DNA of 64,000 bases. It comes from Allobosea sp. (GTDB taxonomy: Bacteria > Pseudomonadota > Alphaproteobacteria > Rhizobiales > Beijerinckiaceae). The translations under genes were made by a program, and so were the position numbers. The notes below the pieces were generated by a model. That model saw only the letters and a list, made by a program, of their open reading frames with translations. It ran no database searches and was not told the origin of the DNA. Shown one piece after another: positions 29,655-38,479 of the stretch (the first letter of the stretch is position 1; each line of letters opens with the position of its first letter). The stretch covers positions 124,001-188,000 of the forward strand of contig NZ_JAUYTP010000016.1 of assembly GCF_030695125.1 (NCBI RefSeq). Direction: 5' to 3'.

Positions 29655-29700
29655 AGCAGCCTGAAGCAGCCTGAAGCGGCCTGAGGCGGCCTGAGGCGCG
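29642..29700. repeat. Decameric tandem repeat at the comM stop codon
   Basis: About five to six copies of a 10-base unit (CTGAAGCAGC and variants with CGGC and GAGG) follow one another. Each unit holds TGA, at 29652, 29662, 29672, 29682 and 29692. Because the unit is 10 bases, successive stops occupy all three plus-strand frames. The first one is the real comM stop. Confidence 0.9.
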
Positions 29701-29801
29701 TCCGGACAGGCCGGGTTTGGTTAACGCTTTGCCGCAAGCGACCCCTCGCATTCGCGCTTTCGCCCAACCTTTCTTCAACGCGCCCTTGCTAGGGTGGCGG
29801 C

Positions 29802-31886
29802 ATGGATTTCTCGTCATCCTCCTTTGCGGCTGGTGCGGTCGTGCTGCTGGCGCTGTTTGCAGGCGTCGCAGTGCTGATGCTGCTGCGCCAACGCGATCGC
29901 ATCGTCCGCCAGGCGGCGGAACTGGCCGGGGACGTTGAGGCGTTGAACGACCGGCTCTGGACGCTGGCCGACAGCGAGGAGCATTACCGCAGCCTGATCG
30001 AAGCGCAGGGCGACCTGATCGTGCGCCGGGACGGCGCCCGCATCGTCTACGCCAACGGCGCCTATGCGACGCTGCTCGGGCGTGACGAGGCCGAGATCGT
30101 CGGCTCCACCGCCCAGCCGCACGTCGTCGCCTCCCGGCCGGCTCTGGCGCTCGATGGCGGCGCGCGCGTCTTCGACGAATGCCTCGCGACGCCCGAAGGC
30201 GAGCGCTGGATCTCCTGGGTCGAGACGGTCGTGCCGGTCGCGCTGGGAACCGCTGTCCTGCAGCGTGTCGGTCGCGACATCACCGCCCGCATCGCCGCCG
30301 AGCAGGAATTGGTGGAGGCCCGCGCCCGCGCCGAGAGCGCCAACGACGCGAAATCGCGCTTCCTCGCCACCGTCAGCCACGAATTCCGCACGCCGCTCAA
30401 CGGGATCCTGGGCATGGCCGATCTGCTGGGCGACACCGGGCTCGATCCCGAGCAGGCGACCTATGTCCGCGCGCTGCGCACCTCGGGCGAGGCGCTGCTT
30501 GGCCTCGTCGACGACATTCTCGACTTCGCCAAGGTCGAGGCCGGCAAGCTCGAACTCGCCAGCGAGCAGTTCGATCTCGGCCTGCTCGTCGAGGCCGTGT
30601 CCGAACTGATGGCGCCGCGCGCCCAGGCCAAGGGCCTCGAGCTCGCCGCCTTGCTGGCACCCGATCTGCCGACCCATCTGGTCGGCGACCGCGACAGGCT
30701 CCGTCAGATCCTGCTCAACCTCGTCGGCAACGCGATCAAGTTCACCGAAACCGGCGGCGTCGGCATCCGCATCGGTCGCCATGATGGCATGATCGCGATC
30801 GACGTCGTCGACACCGGCCCGGGCATTCCCCAGGGCCGGCGCCAGGCCATCTTCGAGGAGTTCGAGCAGGCCGACCATTCGCCGGCACGCCGGCATGAAG
30901 GCACGGGGCTGGGCCTCGCCATCGTGCGCCGGCTCGCCATGCTGATGGGCGGGTCCGTCGGCGTCGATGACCGGCCCGGTGGTGGCTCGGTGTTCCGGGT
31001 CGTGCTGCCCTTGCCGGCGCCGGACGACGCGGTCGCCCCCGCCTTGCCCGACTGGGGTGACAAGCGCGTGCTGGTCGTCTCGGGCGCGCCCTTCGCCGCC
31101 GGCTATCTGCGCGAGACGATCGCGGCCGCGGGCGGCAGGGCCACGCTCGCCGCCGATGCCGAGGCGGCCCTGGCACTGCTGCAATCGGGAACGCCATGGG
31201 ACGCTGCGTTGATCGACCAGGCGTTCGGTCGCCAACCCGCCGTCGCGCTTGCCAACGCCGCGCGGAGCGGAGGCGTGGCGGACTGCCTGATCATGCTGTC
31301 GCCGCTGGAGCGCCGGCAGTTCGGCTCGCCGCGTGAAGCCGGTTTCACCGGTTTCCTGGTCAAGCCGGTCCGCGCCCGCTCGCTCTATGAGCGGCTGTCG
31401 CCCCGGCCGGAGCCGATGGCGTCGCCGCCCGAGGTCCTGGGCGCGCGGCTGTCGGTGACCGCGAGCCCGCGCCTCACCGTGCTGGTGGCGGAGGACAACG
31501 AGATCAACGCCCTTCTGGCGACGCGCACGCTGGAGCGCTTGGGCTGTGCCGCGATCTGGGCTCACGATGGGCGCCAGGCGCTCGCGGCCATCGAGGCCGC
31601 GTTCGATGGCACGGGCCCTCGCTTCGATCTGGTCCTGCTCGACATTCGCATGCCGGAGCTCGATGGCCTGGCGGTGGCCCGCGCTGTCCGGGAGAGGGAG
31701 CGCGCTTGCCCGGAGCAGGCCGCGCTGCCGCTGATCGCCGTCAGTGCCAATGTCGCCGAGGGCGACCGGGCGACCGCGCTCGCCGCCGGCATGGATGACT
31801 GCCTGGCCAAACCGCTGGAGCGCGCCGCGTTGCAGCGCTGGCTCGACCGCGTCGCCGGGTCGCAGAGCCTCAGCCGCTCCGCCTAG
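29802..31886 (+). CDS. Hybrid sensor histidine kinase with two receiver domains
   Basis: A 694-residue membrane-bound hybrid kinase. One N-terminal helix (about 8-28) is followed by a short coiled coil and a PAS domain (about 60-170, LIEAQGDLIVRRDG). The dimerisation domain has the phospho-accepting His193 in SHEFRTPLNG, then the ATPase core with NLVGNAIKFTE, VDTGPGIP and GTGLGLAIV. A first receiver-like domain (about 420-530) has SGAPF where the acidic pair is expected and looks inactive. The last receiver has AEDNEIN, the phospho-acceptor Asp614 in LLDIRMPE and a final KP motif. No cognate regulator is adjacent, so targets are unknown. Confidence 0.92.
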   Translation: MDFSSSSFAAGAVVLLALFAGVAVLMLLRQRDRIVRQAAELAGDVEALNDRLWTLADSEEHYRSLIEAQGDLIVRRDGARIVYANGAYATLLGRDEAEIVGSTAQPHVVASRPALALDGGARVFDECLATPEGERWISWVETVVPVALGTAVLQRVGRDITARIAAEQELVEARARAESANDAKSRFLATVSHEFRTPLNGILGMADLLGDTGLDPEQATYVRALRTSGEALLGLVDDILDFAKVEAGKLELASEQFDLGLLVEAVSELMAPRAQAKGLELAALLAPDLPTHLVGDRDRLRQILLNLVGNAIKFTETGGVGIRIGRHDGMIAIDVVDTGPGIPQGRRQAIFEEFEQADHSPARRHEGTGLGLAIVRRLAMLMGGSVGVDDRPGGGSVFRVVLPLPAPDDAVAPALPDWGDKRVLVVSGAPFAAGYLRETIAAAGGRATLAADAEAALALLQSGTPWDAALIDQAFGRQPAVALANAARSGGVADCLIMLSPLERRQFGSPREAGFTGFLVKPVRARSLYERLSPRPEPMASPPEVLGARLSVTASPRLTVLVAEDNEINALLATRTLERLGCAAIWAHDGRQALAAIEAAFDGTGPRFDLVLLDIRMPELDGLAVARAVRERERACPEQAALPLIAVSANVAEGDRATALAAGMDDCLAKPLERAALQRWLDRVAGSQSLSRSA

Positions 31887-31970
31887 CGCTGCGTCACCAC
31901 TTCGACGCAGTTCTGTCGCGAACTTGTCAGATGCGTGGCGCAAATACTTCGTGTTGCCAGCTAAGGCGGC

Positions 31971-32948
31971 ATGGGGGACAAGACGCGCATGGCACCCGAC
32001 ATCCCCGGACAATCGGTTGAGCCGGCTCGGTATGGCGCGGCGGGCAGCCTGTTGTTCTCGCGGCTGTCGCCGCTCATGCTGATGGGTGGCGATACCATCC
32101 GGCGCCTCGGCCGCCAGCCGGCGACGCCCGATCCGCTGGCTGGGACGCTCGGGCGCAGCGGCTCGCTCGAGGTCAGGCTGGCGCGCGGCGCCAGCGAGAT
32201 CTGGCGGGCGCAGCGCCTGCGCTACCGCGTGTTCTACCAGGAAATGTCGGCCAAGCCCGACGCGGTCTCCCGCATGTTCCGCCGCGACGCCGACCGTTTC
32301 GATGCGGCCTGCGACCACCTCCTGGTCATCGACCATGCTGCGCGCGGTCGTTTCGGCGGCGTGAAGCCGAAGATCGTCGGGACCTACCGGCTGATGCGGC
32401 AGGGCGCCGCGACCAGGCTCGGCGGCTTCTACACCCAGGGCGAGTTCGATCTCGCGCCGATGATCGCGCGTCATCCGGGCAAGCAGTTCCTGGAACTGGG
32501 CCGCTCCTGCGTGCTCGAGCCCTATCGCAGCAAGAAGACCGTCGAGCTGCTCTGGCACGGCATCTGGGCCTATATCCGCCACCACCGCATCGATGCGATG
32601 TTCGGCTGCGCCAGTTTCGACGGCACCGACCCCGACAAACTCGCCTTGCCGCTGAGCTTCCTGCACCACCATGCCTGTTCGCAGGGGGAATGGCGAGCGG
32701 CGGCCCATGGCGCCCACCATGTCGAGATGGATCGTTTGCCGGCGCAGATGGTCGATGCGAAGCTCGCGCTCAAGCAGATGCCGCCCTTGATCAAGGGCTA
32801 TCTGCGGCTGGGCGCGCGCTTCGGCACAGGCGCCGTGGTCGATCGTCAGTTCGGTACCACCGACGTGCTGGTGATCCTCCCCGTGGCGGCCATCGACCAG
32901 CGCTACGTCGCCTATTACGGCGATGAGGGGCAGCGTTACGCGGCGTGA
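31971..32948 (+). CDS. OlsB-type ornithine N-acyltransferase (GNAT-like)
   Basis: Catalyses the first step of ornithine lipid synthesis, joining a 3-hydroxyacyl chain from ACP to ornithine to give lyso-ornithine lipid. The 325-residue product has the OlsB/hemolysin-like fold: RLARGASEIWRAQRLRYRVFYQEM near residue 70, FDAACDHLLVID, IVGTYRLMRQ and FLELGRSCVLEPYR. Start ATG 31971 is in good position; ATG 31989 is also possible. OlsA, which adds the second chain, is not nearby. Consistent with an alphaproteobacterial membrane rich in ornithine lipids. Confidence 0.88.
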   Translation: MGDKTRMAPDIPGQSVEPARYGAAGSLLFSRLSPLMLMGGDTIRRLGRQPATPDPLAGTLGRSGSLEVRLARGASEIWRAQRLRYRVFYQEMSAKPDAVSRMFRRDADRFDAACDHLLVIDHAARGRFGGVKPKIVGTYRLMRQGAATRLGGFYTQGEFDLAPMIARHPGKQFLELGRSCVLEPYRSKKTVELLWHGIWAYIRHHRIDAMFGCASFDGTDPDKLALPLSFLHHHACSQGEWRAAAHGAHHVEMDRLPAQMVDAKLALKQMPPLIKGYLRLGARFGTGAVVDRQFGTTDVLVILPVAAIDQRYVAYYGDEGQRYAA

Positions 32949-32964
32949 GTGACGCGAGGGGGCG

Positions 32965-33828
32965 TCAGTCGCCTTCGGCCAGCAGAACCGGCAGCGCCTC
33001 GCGATAGGTCGGGTAGCGGAAGCTGTAGCCGAACTCACGCTTCACCAGCGCATTCGAGACCCGCTTGTTCTCGCCATAGAAGCTCGCCGCCATGGGCGAC
33101 AGCTTCGCGGGATCGAACGGCGTCTCCGGCGGCGGTTCGATGCCGGCGAGTTGGGCTGCGAAGACCACGACATCCTGCGGCGGAGCCGGCTCGTCATCGG
33201 TGACGTTGTAGACCGCGCCCGGCCGCGGCGCCGCGATTGAGGCCATCAGCACGCCGGCGATGTCGTCAACATGGATGCGGTTGAAGACCTGGCCGGGCTT
33301 GACCAGACGCGTCGCCGTGCCCTGCCGGAGTTTCACGATCGGGTTGCGGCCGGGCCCGTAGATCCCCGAGAGGCGGAAGATCTGCGCGGCCGTGCCGCTC
33401 CGCGCGCCCAGCGCCAGCCAGTCGCGCTCGATCCCGAGCCTGACCTGCGAGCGGAAACCGGCGATCGGCGCGGTCGTCTCGTCGATCCAGGCGCCGCCAT
33501 GGTCGCCATAGACGCCGATGGTCGAGAGATAGCCGATCCAGCGCAAAGCCGGCGCCGCTTCCAGGGCCGGGCCGAGCGTTTGGAAGGCTGGATCGCCGGT
33601 CTCGCCCGGCTGCACCGAAACCAGCACAGCCTCCGCCTCGGCAATGGCGGCGCTTAGTGCGGGCGAGACGGTCGTTCCGTCGAAAACCAGCATGCGGAGG
33701 CCGGCACGCCCGAGGCGCTCCGCTTTCTCGGTCGAGCGCACCGTGCCGGTGACCTGCCAGCCCTTGGCCAGGGCGGCCTGCGCGAAGAAGCCGGCCGAGT
33801 AGCCGACACCGAGAATGAGGAGCTTCAT
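32965..33828 (-). CDS. NAD(P)-binding SDR/epimerase family protein (YeeZ-like)
   Basis: A 287-residue extended-SDR protein. The start ATG 33828 (MKLLILGVGYSAGFFA) gives the Rossmann loop directly at the N-terminus and overlaps the queG stop by 4 bases. Further features are GYLSTIGVYGDHGG in place of the usual catalytic Ser/Tyr region, RLSGIYGPGRNPI and FNRIHVDDIAGVL. No canonical YxxxK is evident, so catalysis may be lost or altered, as in other YeeZ-like proteins. It is the last gene of the GST-queG-SDR run. Confidence 0.8.
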   Translation of the reverse strand: MKLLILGVGYSAGFFAQAALAKGWQVTGTVRSTEKAERLGRAGLRMLVFDGTTVSPALSAAIAEAEAVLVSVQPGETGDPAFQTLGPALEAAPALRWIGYLSTIGVYGDHGGAWIDETTAPIAGFRSQVRLGIERDWLALGARSGTAAQIFRLSGIYGPGRNPIVKLRQGTATRLVKPGQVFNRIHVDDIAGVLMASIAAPRPGAVYNVTDDEPAPPQDVVVFAAQLAGIEPPPETPFDPAKLSPMAASFYGENKRVSNALVKREFGYSFRYPTYREALPVLLAEGD

Positions 33829-34964
33829 GCGGGCAATTCCGGTGCAGGCCTCAGTGCGAGCCATTCGCGGCGCACGTCTTCATCCTTTTCCATCGCGAGC
33901 GCCTCGCCGGCAAGCGCACGGCCCTGCGACGGATCGAGCCGGATCAGCGCCCAGGCCGCCATCGCCCGCACCAGCGGCGAGGAGTCGCGGAGCAGAGACA
34001 CCGCGCTCGATGCGAGCTCATGCCGGCCGCTGTTGCCGATCGCGATCAGGACGTTGCGGACGAAGCGGTCGCGGCCGGTGCGCTTCACCGGCGTGCCGGC
34101 AAACAGCGTGCGAAAGGCGGGGTCGTCAAGGCGGGCGAGCTCCGTCAGCTGCAACCCTTCGATCTCGTCGCGCAGCGACAGCCGCGTCTCGTGCGCGGCC
34201 TCCGCGAACTTGTTCCAGGGGCACACCGCGAGGCAGTCGTCGCAGCCGAAGACGCGATTGCCGATCCCAGGCCGAAGCTCTGCGTCGATATGGCCGGGAT
34301 GCTCGATCGTCAGATAGGCGATGCAGCGCCGTGAATCGAGCTGGTAGGGCGCCGGGAAGGCGTCGGTCGGGCAGATGTCGAGGCAGCGCGTGCAGGAGCC
34401 GCAATGGTCTGTTTCGGGCTCGTCGACGGGCAAATCAGCGGTGGTGTAGATCGCCCCGAGGAACAGCCAGGAGCCGTGCTCGCGCGAGACAAGGACGGTA
34501 TGCTTGCCCTGCCAGCCGAGCCCCGCCGCCTGTGCCAGCGGCTTCTCCATGACCGGCGCGGTGTCGACGAAGACCTTCACATCGACGCCGCCCTGGGCCG
34601 CCAGGAGCCCGGCGACGCTCTTCAGCTTGCCCTTGATGACGTCGTGATAGTCGCGTCGGCGGGCATAAAGCGAAATCGCCGCCTTGTCGGGCTGGCCCAG
34701 CATCGCCAGCGGGTCGCTGTCGGGGGCATAGCTCATGCCCAGCATCACCACCGATTTGGCTTCGGCCCAGAGCTGGCGCGGGTCGGCGCGCTGCGCCGTC
34801 CGCTCCTCCATCCAGCCCATCTCGCCATGATGGTCCTGAGCCAGCCAGGCCGCGAGACGGGCGGGCGCATCGGGAATGGCGTCGACGGAGGCGACACGCG
34901 CGACGGAGAAGCCCTCGCTGAGGGCGCGCCCGATGACCGCCTGCTTGAGGCGCTCGGTCTTCAG
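33825..34964 (-). CDS. queG: Epoxyqueuosine reductase QueG (uncertain start)
   Basis: A cobalamin- and iron-sulfur-dependent enzyme that makes the last step of queuosine synthesis in tRNA. It has AISLYARRRDYHDVIKGKL, two ferredoxin-type cluster motifs (CGSCTRCLDICPTDAF and CDDCLAVCPWNKF) and a C-terminal HEAT-like tail. The conserved part begins at LKTERLKQAVIGR. The only in-frame start candidate at the GST stop is a CTG at 34964, overlapping TGA. The first upstream ATG (35063) would overlap the GST gene by about 100 bases. The identity is firm but the start is not. Confidence 0.92.
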   Translation of the reverse strand: MKTERLKQAVIGRALSEGFSVARVASVDAIPDAPARLAAWLAQDHHGEMGWMEERTAQRADPRQLWAEAKSVVMLGMSYAPDSDPLAMLGQPDKAAISLYARRRDYHDVIKGKLKSVAGLLAAQGGVDVKVFVDTAPVMEKPLAQAAGLGWQGKHTVLVSREHGSWLFLGAIYTTADLPVDEPETDHCGSCTRCLDICPTDAFPAPYQLDSRRCIAYLTIEHPGHIDAELRPGIGNRVFGCDDCLAVCPWNKFAEAAHETRLSLRDEIEGLQLTELARLDDPAFRTLFAGTPVKRTGRDRFVRNVLIAIGNSGRHELASSAVSLLRDSSPLVRAMAAWALIRLDPSQGRALAGEALAMEKDEDVRREWLALRPAPELPA

Positions 34965-35653
34965 AAGTCCAGATTGTCGTAATGGGCGCTCGGCGCCATG
35001 CCCGGCATCCGGTCGCTCAGCAGCGGCCGGAAGCTCGGCCTCGACTTGATCCTCGCATACCATGCGCGCGCCGCCTCGTCCTCTTCCCAAGGCACGTCGC
35101 CGAGATAGTCGACGCAGGAGAGATGCGCCGCCGCGGCGAGATCGGCATAGCTCAGTTCCGAGCCAGCCAGCCAGTTCCGCTTGGCGGTGAGCCAGGCGAT
35201 GTAGCGCAGATGATAGCGCACATTGGCGCGCGCGGCGCGGATCGCGCTCATTTCCGGCGGGCCGCCGCCCTCGTCGCGCGCCATGAAGCGCTTCATCACC
35301 TTCTCCAGCACGAGCGGAGCGGTGATCTCCTCGTTGAATTTCAGGCCAAACCAGTCGAGCAGGCGGCGAACCTCGACCCGCTCGCCGGGACCTTCGGGCA
35401 GCAGGCGCCGCTCGGCCAGAGCCAGCCCACGCGTCTCGTCGAGATATTCGGCGATCGGGCCGGCGCCGGGAACCGACAGCCCGTTCTCCTCGCGAAACAC
35501 CGGCGTCGTTCCCGCGGGATTGAGTTCGAGGAACTCGCGCCGGCGCTCCCAGACGCGCTCCTCGACCAGGGTGGCGTCCATACCAAACTCACCGAGCACG
35601 AGCCGGATGAAGCGGGAATGCGGGCATAGCGGATAATGATGCAGCGTCGCCAT
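34961..35653 (-). CDS. Glutathione S-transferase family protein
   Basis: A 230-residue cytosolic GST. ATG 35653 (MATLHHYPLCPHSRFIRLVL) starts the thioredoxin-fold domain with CPHS at residues 10-13; the much longer frame to 36295 is antisense to uppP and rejected. The N-terminal domain has LELNPAGTTPVFREENGLSVPGAGPIAEYLD. The all-alpha domain carries WLAGSELSYADLAAAAHLS, the usual C-terminal GST motif. Its stop overlaps the presumed queG start. Substrate unknown. Confidence 0.9.
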   Translation of the reverse strand: MATLHHYPLCPHSRFIRLVLGEFGMDATLVEERVWERRREFLELNPAGTTPVFREENGLSVPGAGPIAEYLDETRGLALAERRLLPEGPGERVEVRRLLDWFGLKFNEEITAPLVLEKVMKRFMARDEGGGPPEMSAIRAARANVRYHLRYIAWLTAKRNWLAGSELSYADLAAAAHLSCVDYLGDVPWEEDEAARAWYARIKSRPSFRPLLSDRMPGMAPSAHYDNLDF

Positions 35654-35890
35654 GGCACTCTTGAAACAGGCAGGTGGGGCGCAAGCAGGGCCGCCGGACA
35701 AACGCATGCCGATATGCGCCGGGCGCCCGCTATAAAACGGCGACCGTGGCGTCACAACCCGCCAGGCGAGATTGAGCGCAAAACCCCGTGAACGGGTTGG
35801 GGATTTGGTAACCAATTCGCAAAGAGCTGGGCTTATCGCTGCTCGGGGTTTAAGCGACGCCGCGCACGCCCCGAGAGAAAAGAGCCGTCC

Positions 35891-36688
35891 ATGGAAAATC
35901 TGATCGAGGCGCTCATCCTCGGCATCGTCGAGGGCTTGACCGAGTTCCTGCCGGTGTCGTCGACCGGCCATCTGCTGCTGCTCGGACATTTCCTCGGCTT
36001 CGAATCCAACGGCAAATCCTTCGAGGTCCTGATCCAGCTCGGCGCGATCCTCGCCATCACCCTGGTCTATTTCCGCCGGCTGCTCGACATCGCCTTGCGC
36101 ATTCCCAGCGATCCCGCCGCACGGCGCTTCGTCATCGGCGTGCTCGTGGCCTTCCTGCCCGCCGCACTGATCGGCGCTGTGCTGCACGGCTTCATAAAGG
36201 GCGTGCTGTTCAACCCCTTCATCGTCTGCTGCACGCTGATCGCGGGTGGCCTCGTCCTGCTGGTCGTCGACGACCTCGAGCTGGAGGAAAAGCATCAGGA
36301 CGCCACGACGTTCCCGCTGTCGATGTACCTGAAGATCGGGCTGTTCCAGTGCCTGGCGATGATCCCGGGCGTGTCGCGCTCGGGCTCGACCATCGTCGGA
36401 GCCATGCTGATGGGCGCCAGCAAGCGCGCCGCCGCCGAGTTCTCGTTTTTCCTGGCGATGCCGACCATGGCGGGCGCCTTCGCCTATGATCTGCTGAAGA
36501 GCTACAAGACGCTGACCTTCGACGACGTCACGCTGATCGCCATCGGCTTCGTCGCGGCCTTCGTCGCCGCGCTGATCGTGGTGCGCAGCTTTCTCGACTT
36601 CGTCTCGAAGCGCGGCTTTGCGCTGTTCGCCTGGTGGCGGATCGTCGTCGGGCTGTTTGGCCTGGCGGGGCTCTGGATCGTCGGCTGA
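35891..36688 (+). CDS. uppP: Undecaprenyl-diphosphatase
   Basis: An inner-membrane phosphatase that recycles undecaprenyl pyrophosphate, the carrier for peptidoglycan, O-antigen and other surface glycans. The 265-residue product shows the two active-site motifs [20 protein letters not shown] near residue 15 and [20 protein letters not shown] near residue 160, with several hydrophobic helices. It ends 11 bases before the convergent MFS gene. Its activity supports the polysaccharide region to the right, though the gene is a housekeeping one. Confidence 0.96.
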   Translation: MENLIEALILGIVEGLTEFLPVSSTGHLLLLGHFLGFESNGKSFEVLIQLGAILAITLVYFRRLLDIALRIPSDPAARRFVIGVLVAFLPAALIGAVLHGFIKGVLFNPFIVCCTLIAGGLVLLVVDDLELEEKHQDATTFPLSMYLKIGLFQCLAMIPGVSRSGSTIVGAMLMGASKRAAAEFSFFLAMPTMAGAFAYDLLKSYKTLTFDDVTLIAIGFVAAFVAALIVVRSFLDFVSKRGFALFAWWRIVVGLFGLAGLWIVG

Positions 36689-36699
36689 AGCCGTCCGCC

Positions 36700-38415
36700 T
36701 CAGCTGTCGTGCCCCATCGACTCAGGGGGATGCTGCGGGGGTAGGCCGCGCGGCAGGGTTGCGGTCTCGCGTTCGATCATGCGGTGGACGACCGGCGGGT
36801 TGGGCCCCTTGTGCAGGGCCCTGACGCGCTCGCCGATATCGGCGTCGGCCAGCGTCATCCGCTGCGCCTGGCGGACATATTCGACCCAGGTCGGCGTGTC
36901 GTAGCGCTCGACCCAGAGCTCGGGGTCCGTCAGGTCGCGCAGCAGCGTCCAGTGGCGGGCGCCGTCGCGGCGGCGGATCCGGCGGCGTTCCGCCATCGCC
37001 TTGAGAAACTCGACGACGTCCTCCTCGCGGATCAGCCATTCGATCGTGACGATCACCGGTCCGCTGCGCGGCTCGATATCGACGGCGACCTTGGGCTCGC
37101 GCCAGCGGCTGAGCGGATCAAGATTGAGCGCCTCCAGCGGTGGCAACTGGTAGCGCAGGCCGAGCGCCGCGCCGGCCAGAAGCGCGAAGGCCGAGAGCAG
37201 CAGCGCCTGCTCGGGGCCAAAATGCAGCGTCGCCTGGCCCCAGGCCCAGCTTCCCGCCGCCATCCCGCCGAACGCCGCCATCTGGTAGATCGCCAGAGCC
37301 CGGCCGACGACCCAGCGCGGCGCCGAGAGCTGCACCGTCGCGTTGAAGGTCGAGAGCGTCAAAACCCAGCAGGCGCCTGCCACCGCCAGCGCCGGCATGG
37401 TCAGCCACATCGTCGTGCTGACACCGATGATCGCGGCGGCTGTCGCGTAAGCCGCGAAGGTGGCGCGCACCAGCGCCTCGGTCGTCAGCATGCGGCGCAG
37501 ACGCGCGCTCATGAAGGCGCCGATCACCGCGCCCGCCCCGAAGGCCCCCAGCAGCACGCCAAACACCACCGGGCCGCCCTGGACCAGGTCGCGCGCGATC
37601 AGCGGCAGCAGGGCCAGCGCCACGATTCCGCCGAAGCCGAAGGCGAACGAACGCAGGATGACGCTGCGGATATTGGGCGACATCGCGACATAACGCACGC
37701 CGGCGCCCATCGCGATCAGCAGCGTCTCGCGCGGCAGCACGCGCTCGACGTGCGGCGGCTTCCAGCGCGCCAGCACGGTGATCAGGGCGATATAGCTGAA
37801 GGCGTTGATGACGAAGGCGGCGACCGCGCCGGCCGCCGCCACGATCGCGCCGCCGATGGCGGGGCCGACGCTGCGGGCGATGTTGAAAGCGACGCTGTTG
37901 AGCGTCACGGCCGCCGGCACGTCCTTGCGCGGCACCATGTCGCCGACGGAGGACTGCCAGGCCGGGTTGTTTAAGGCCGTGCCGCAGCCGATCAGGAAGG
38001 TGAAGCCGAGCAGGAGCCAGGGCGTCATCACATCCAGCCAGGCCGAAAGCGCCAGCAGGATCGAGACGCAGAGCATGAAGCCCTGCGCGGTCAGCATGAT
38101 GCGGCGCCGGTCGTAATTGTCGGAGATCGCGCCCGCCGCCAGCGAGAACAGCATCACCGGCAGGGTCGTCGAAGCCTGGACGAGCGCGACCATGTCGGGC
38201 GAATCGGCGATCGCCGTCATCATCCAGGAGGCGCCGACCATCTGGACGAGGCCGCCGAAATTCGAGGCGAGGCTGGCAAACCAGACCGCCCTGAAGATCG
38301 GCTGGCGCAGCGGCAGGAACGGCGAATTGCGCTCCGGGTCCGGCGCGACGCCGTCCGAGGCCAGTTCAGCCTGGGCGACGTCGGCTATCGGCTGGGCATT
38401 GGGATCGTCAGGCAT
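36700..38415 (-). CDS. MFS transporter, MFS_3 (enterobactin-exporter-like) type
   Basis: A 571-residue, probably 12-helix exporter of the MFS_3 family (PF05977). FRAVWFASLASNFGGLVQMVGASWMM at the N-terminus is typical. The MFS loop signature is diverged (AGAISDNYDRRRIML). A soluble C-terminal extension from about residue 455, beginning IEPRSGPVIVTIEW, belongs to this family and resembles an antibiotic-monooxygenase-like ferredoxin fold. Substrate unknown; drug or siderophore efflux is a guess from homologues. It follows the msrQ-like gene by 64 bases on the same strand. Confidence 0.9.
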   Translation of the reverse strand: MPDDPNAQPIADVAQAELASDGVAPDPERNSPFLPLRQPIFRAVWFASLASNFGGLVQMVGASWMMTAIADSPDMVALVQASTTLPVMLFSLAAGAISDNYDRRRIMLTAQGFMLCVSILLALSAWLDVMTPWLLLGFTFLIGCGTALNNPAWQSSVGDMVPRKDVPAAVTLNSVAFNIARSVGPAIGGAIVAAAGAVAAFVINAFSYIALITVLARWKPPHVERVLPRETLLIAMGAGVRYVAMSPNIRSVILRSFAFGFGGIVALALLPLIARDLVQGGPVVFGVLLGAFGAGAVIGAFMSARLRRMLTTEALVRATFAAYATAAAIIGVSTTMWLTMPALAVAGACWVLTLSTFNATVQLSAPRWVVGRALAIYQMAAFGGMAAGSWAWGQATLHFGPEQALLLSAFALLAGAALGLRYQLPPLEALNLDPLSRWREPKVAVDIEPRSGPVIVTIEWLIREEDVVEFLKAMAERRRIRRRDGARHWTLLRDLTDPELWVERYDTPTWVEYVRQAQRMTLADADIGERVRALHKGPNPPVVHRMIERETATLPRGLPPQHPPESMGHDS

Positions 38416-38479
38416 GTCATAGGGTTAGAACCTCAGGCCGCACCTGCCAACCGCGATTGCGCGGCGGGCGGCCCTGCGG

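Noticed and set aside
29814..33038. Minus-strand frame of 1074 codons opposite the histidine kinase and OlsB genes
   Set aside because: Two clear plus-strand proteins lie under it and the translation shows no motif.
34961..36295. GST frame extended upstream by more than 200 codons
   Set aside because: The extension is antisense to uppP, and the GST fold begins at ATG 35653.
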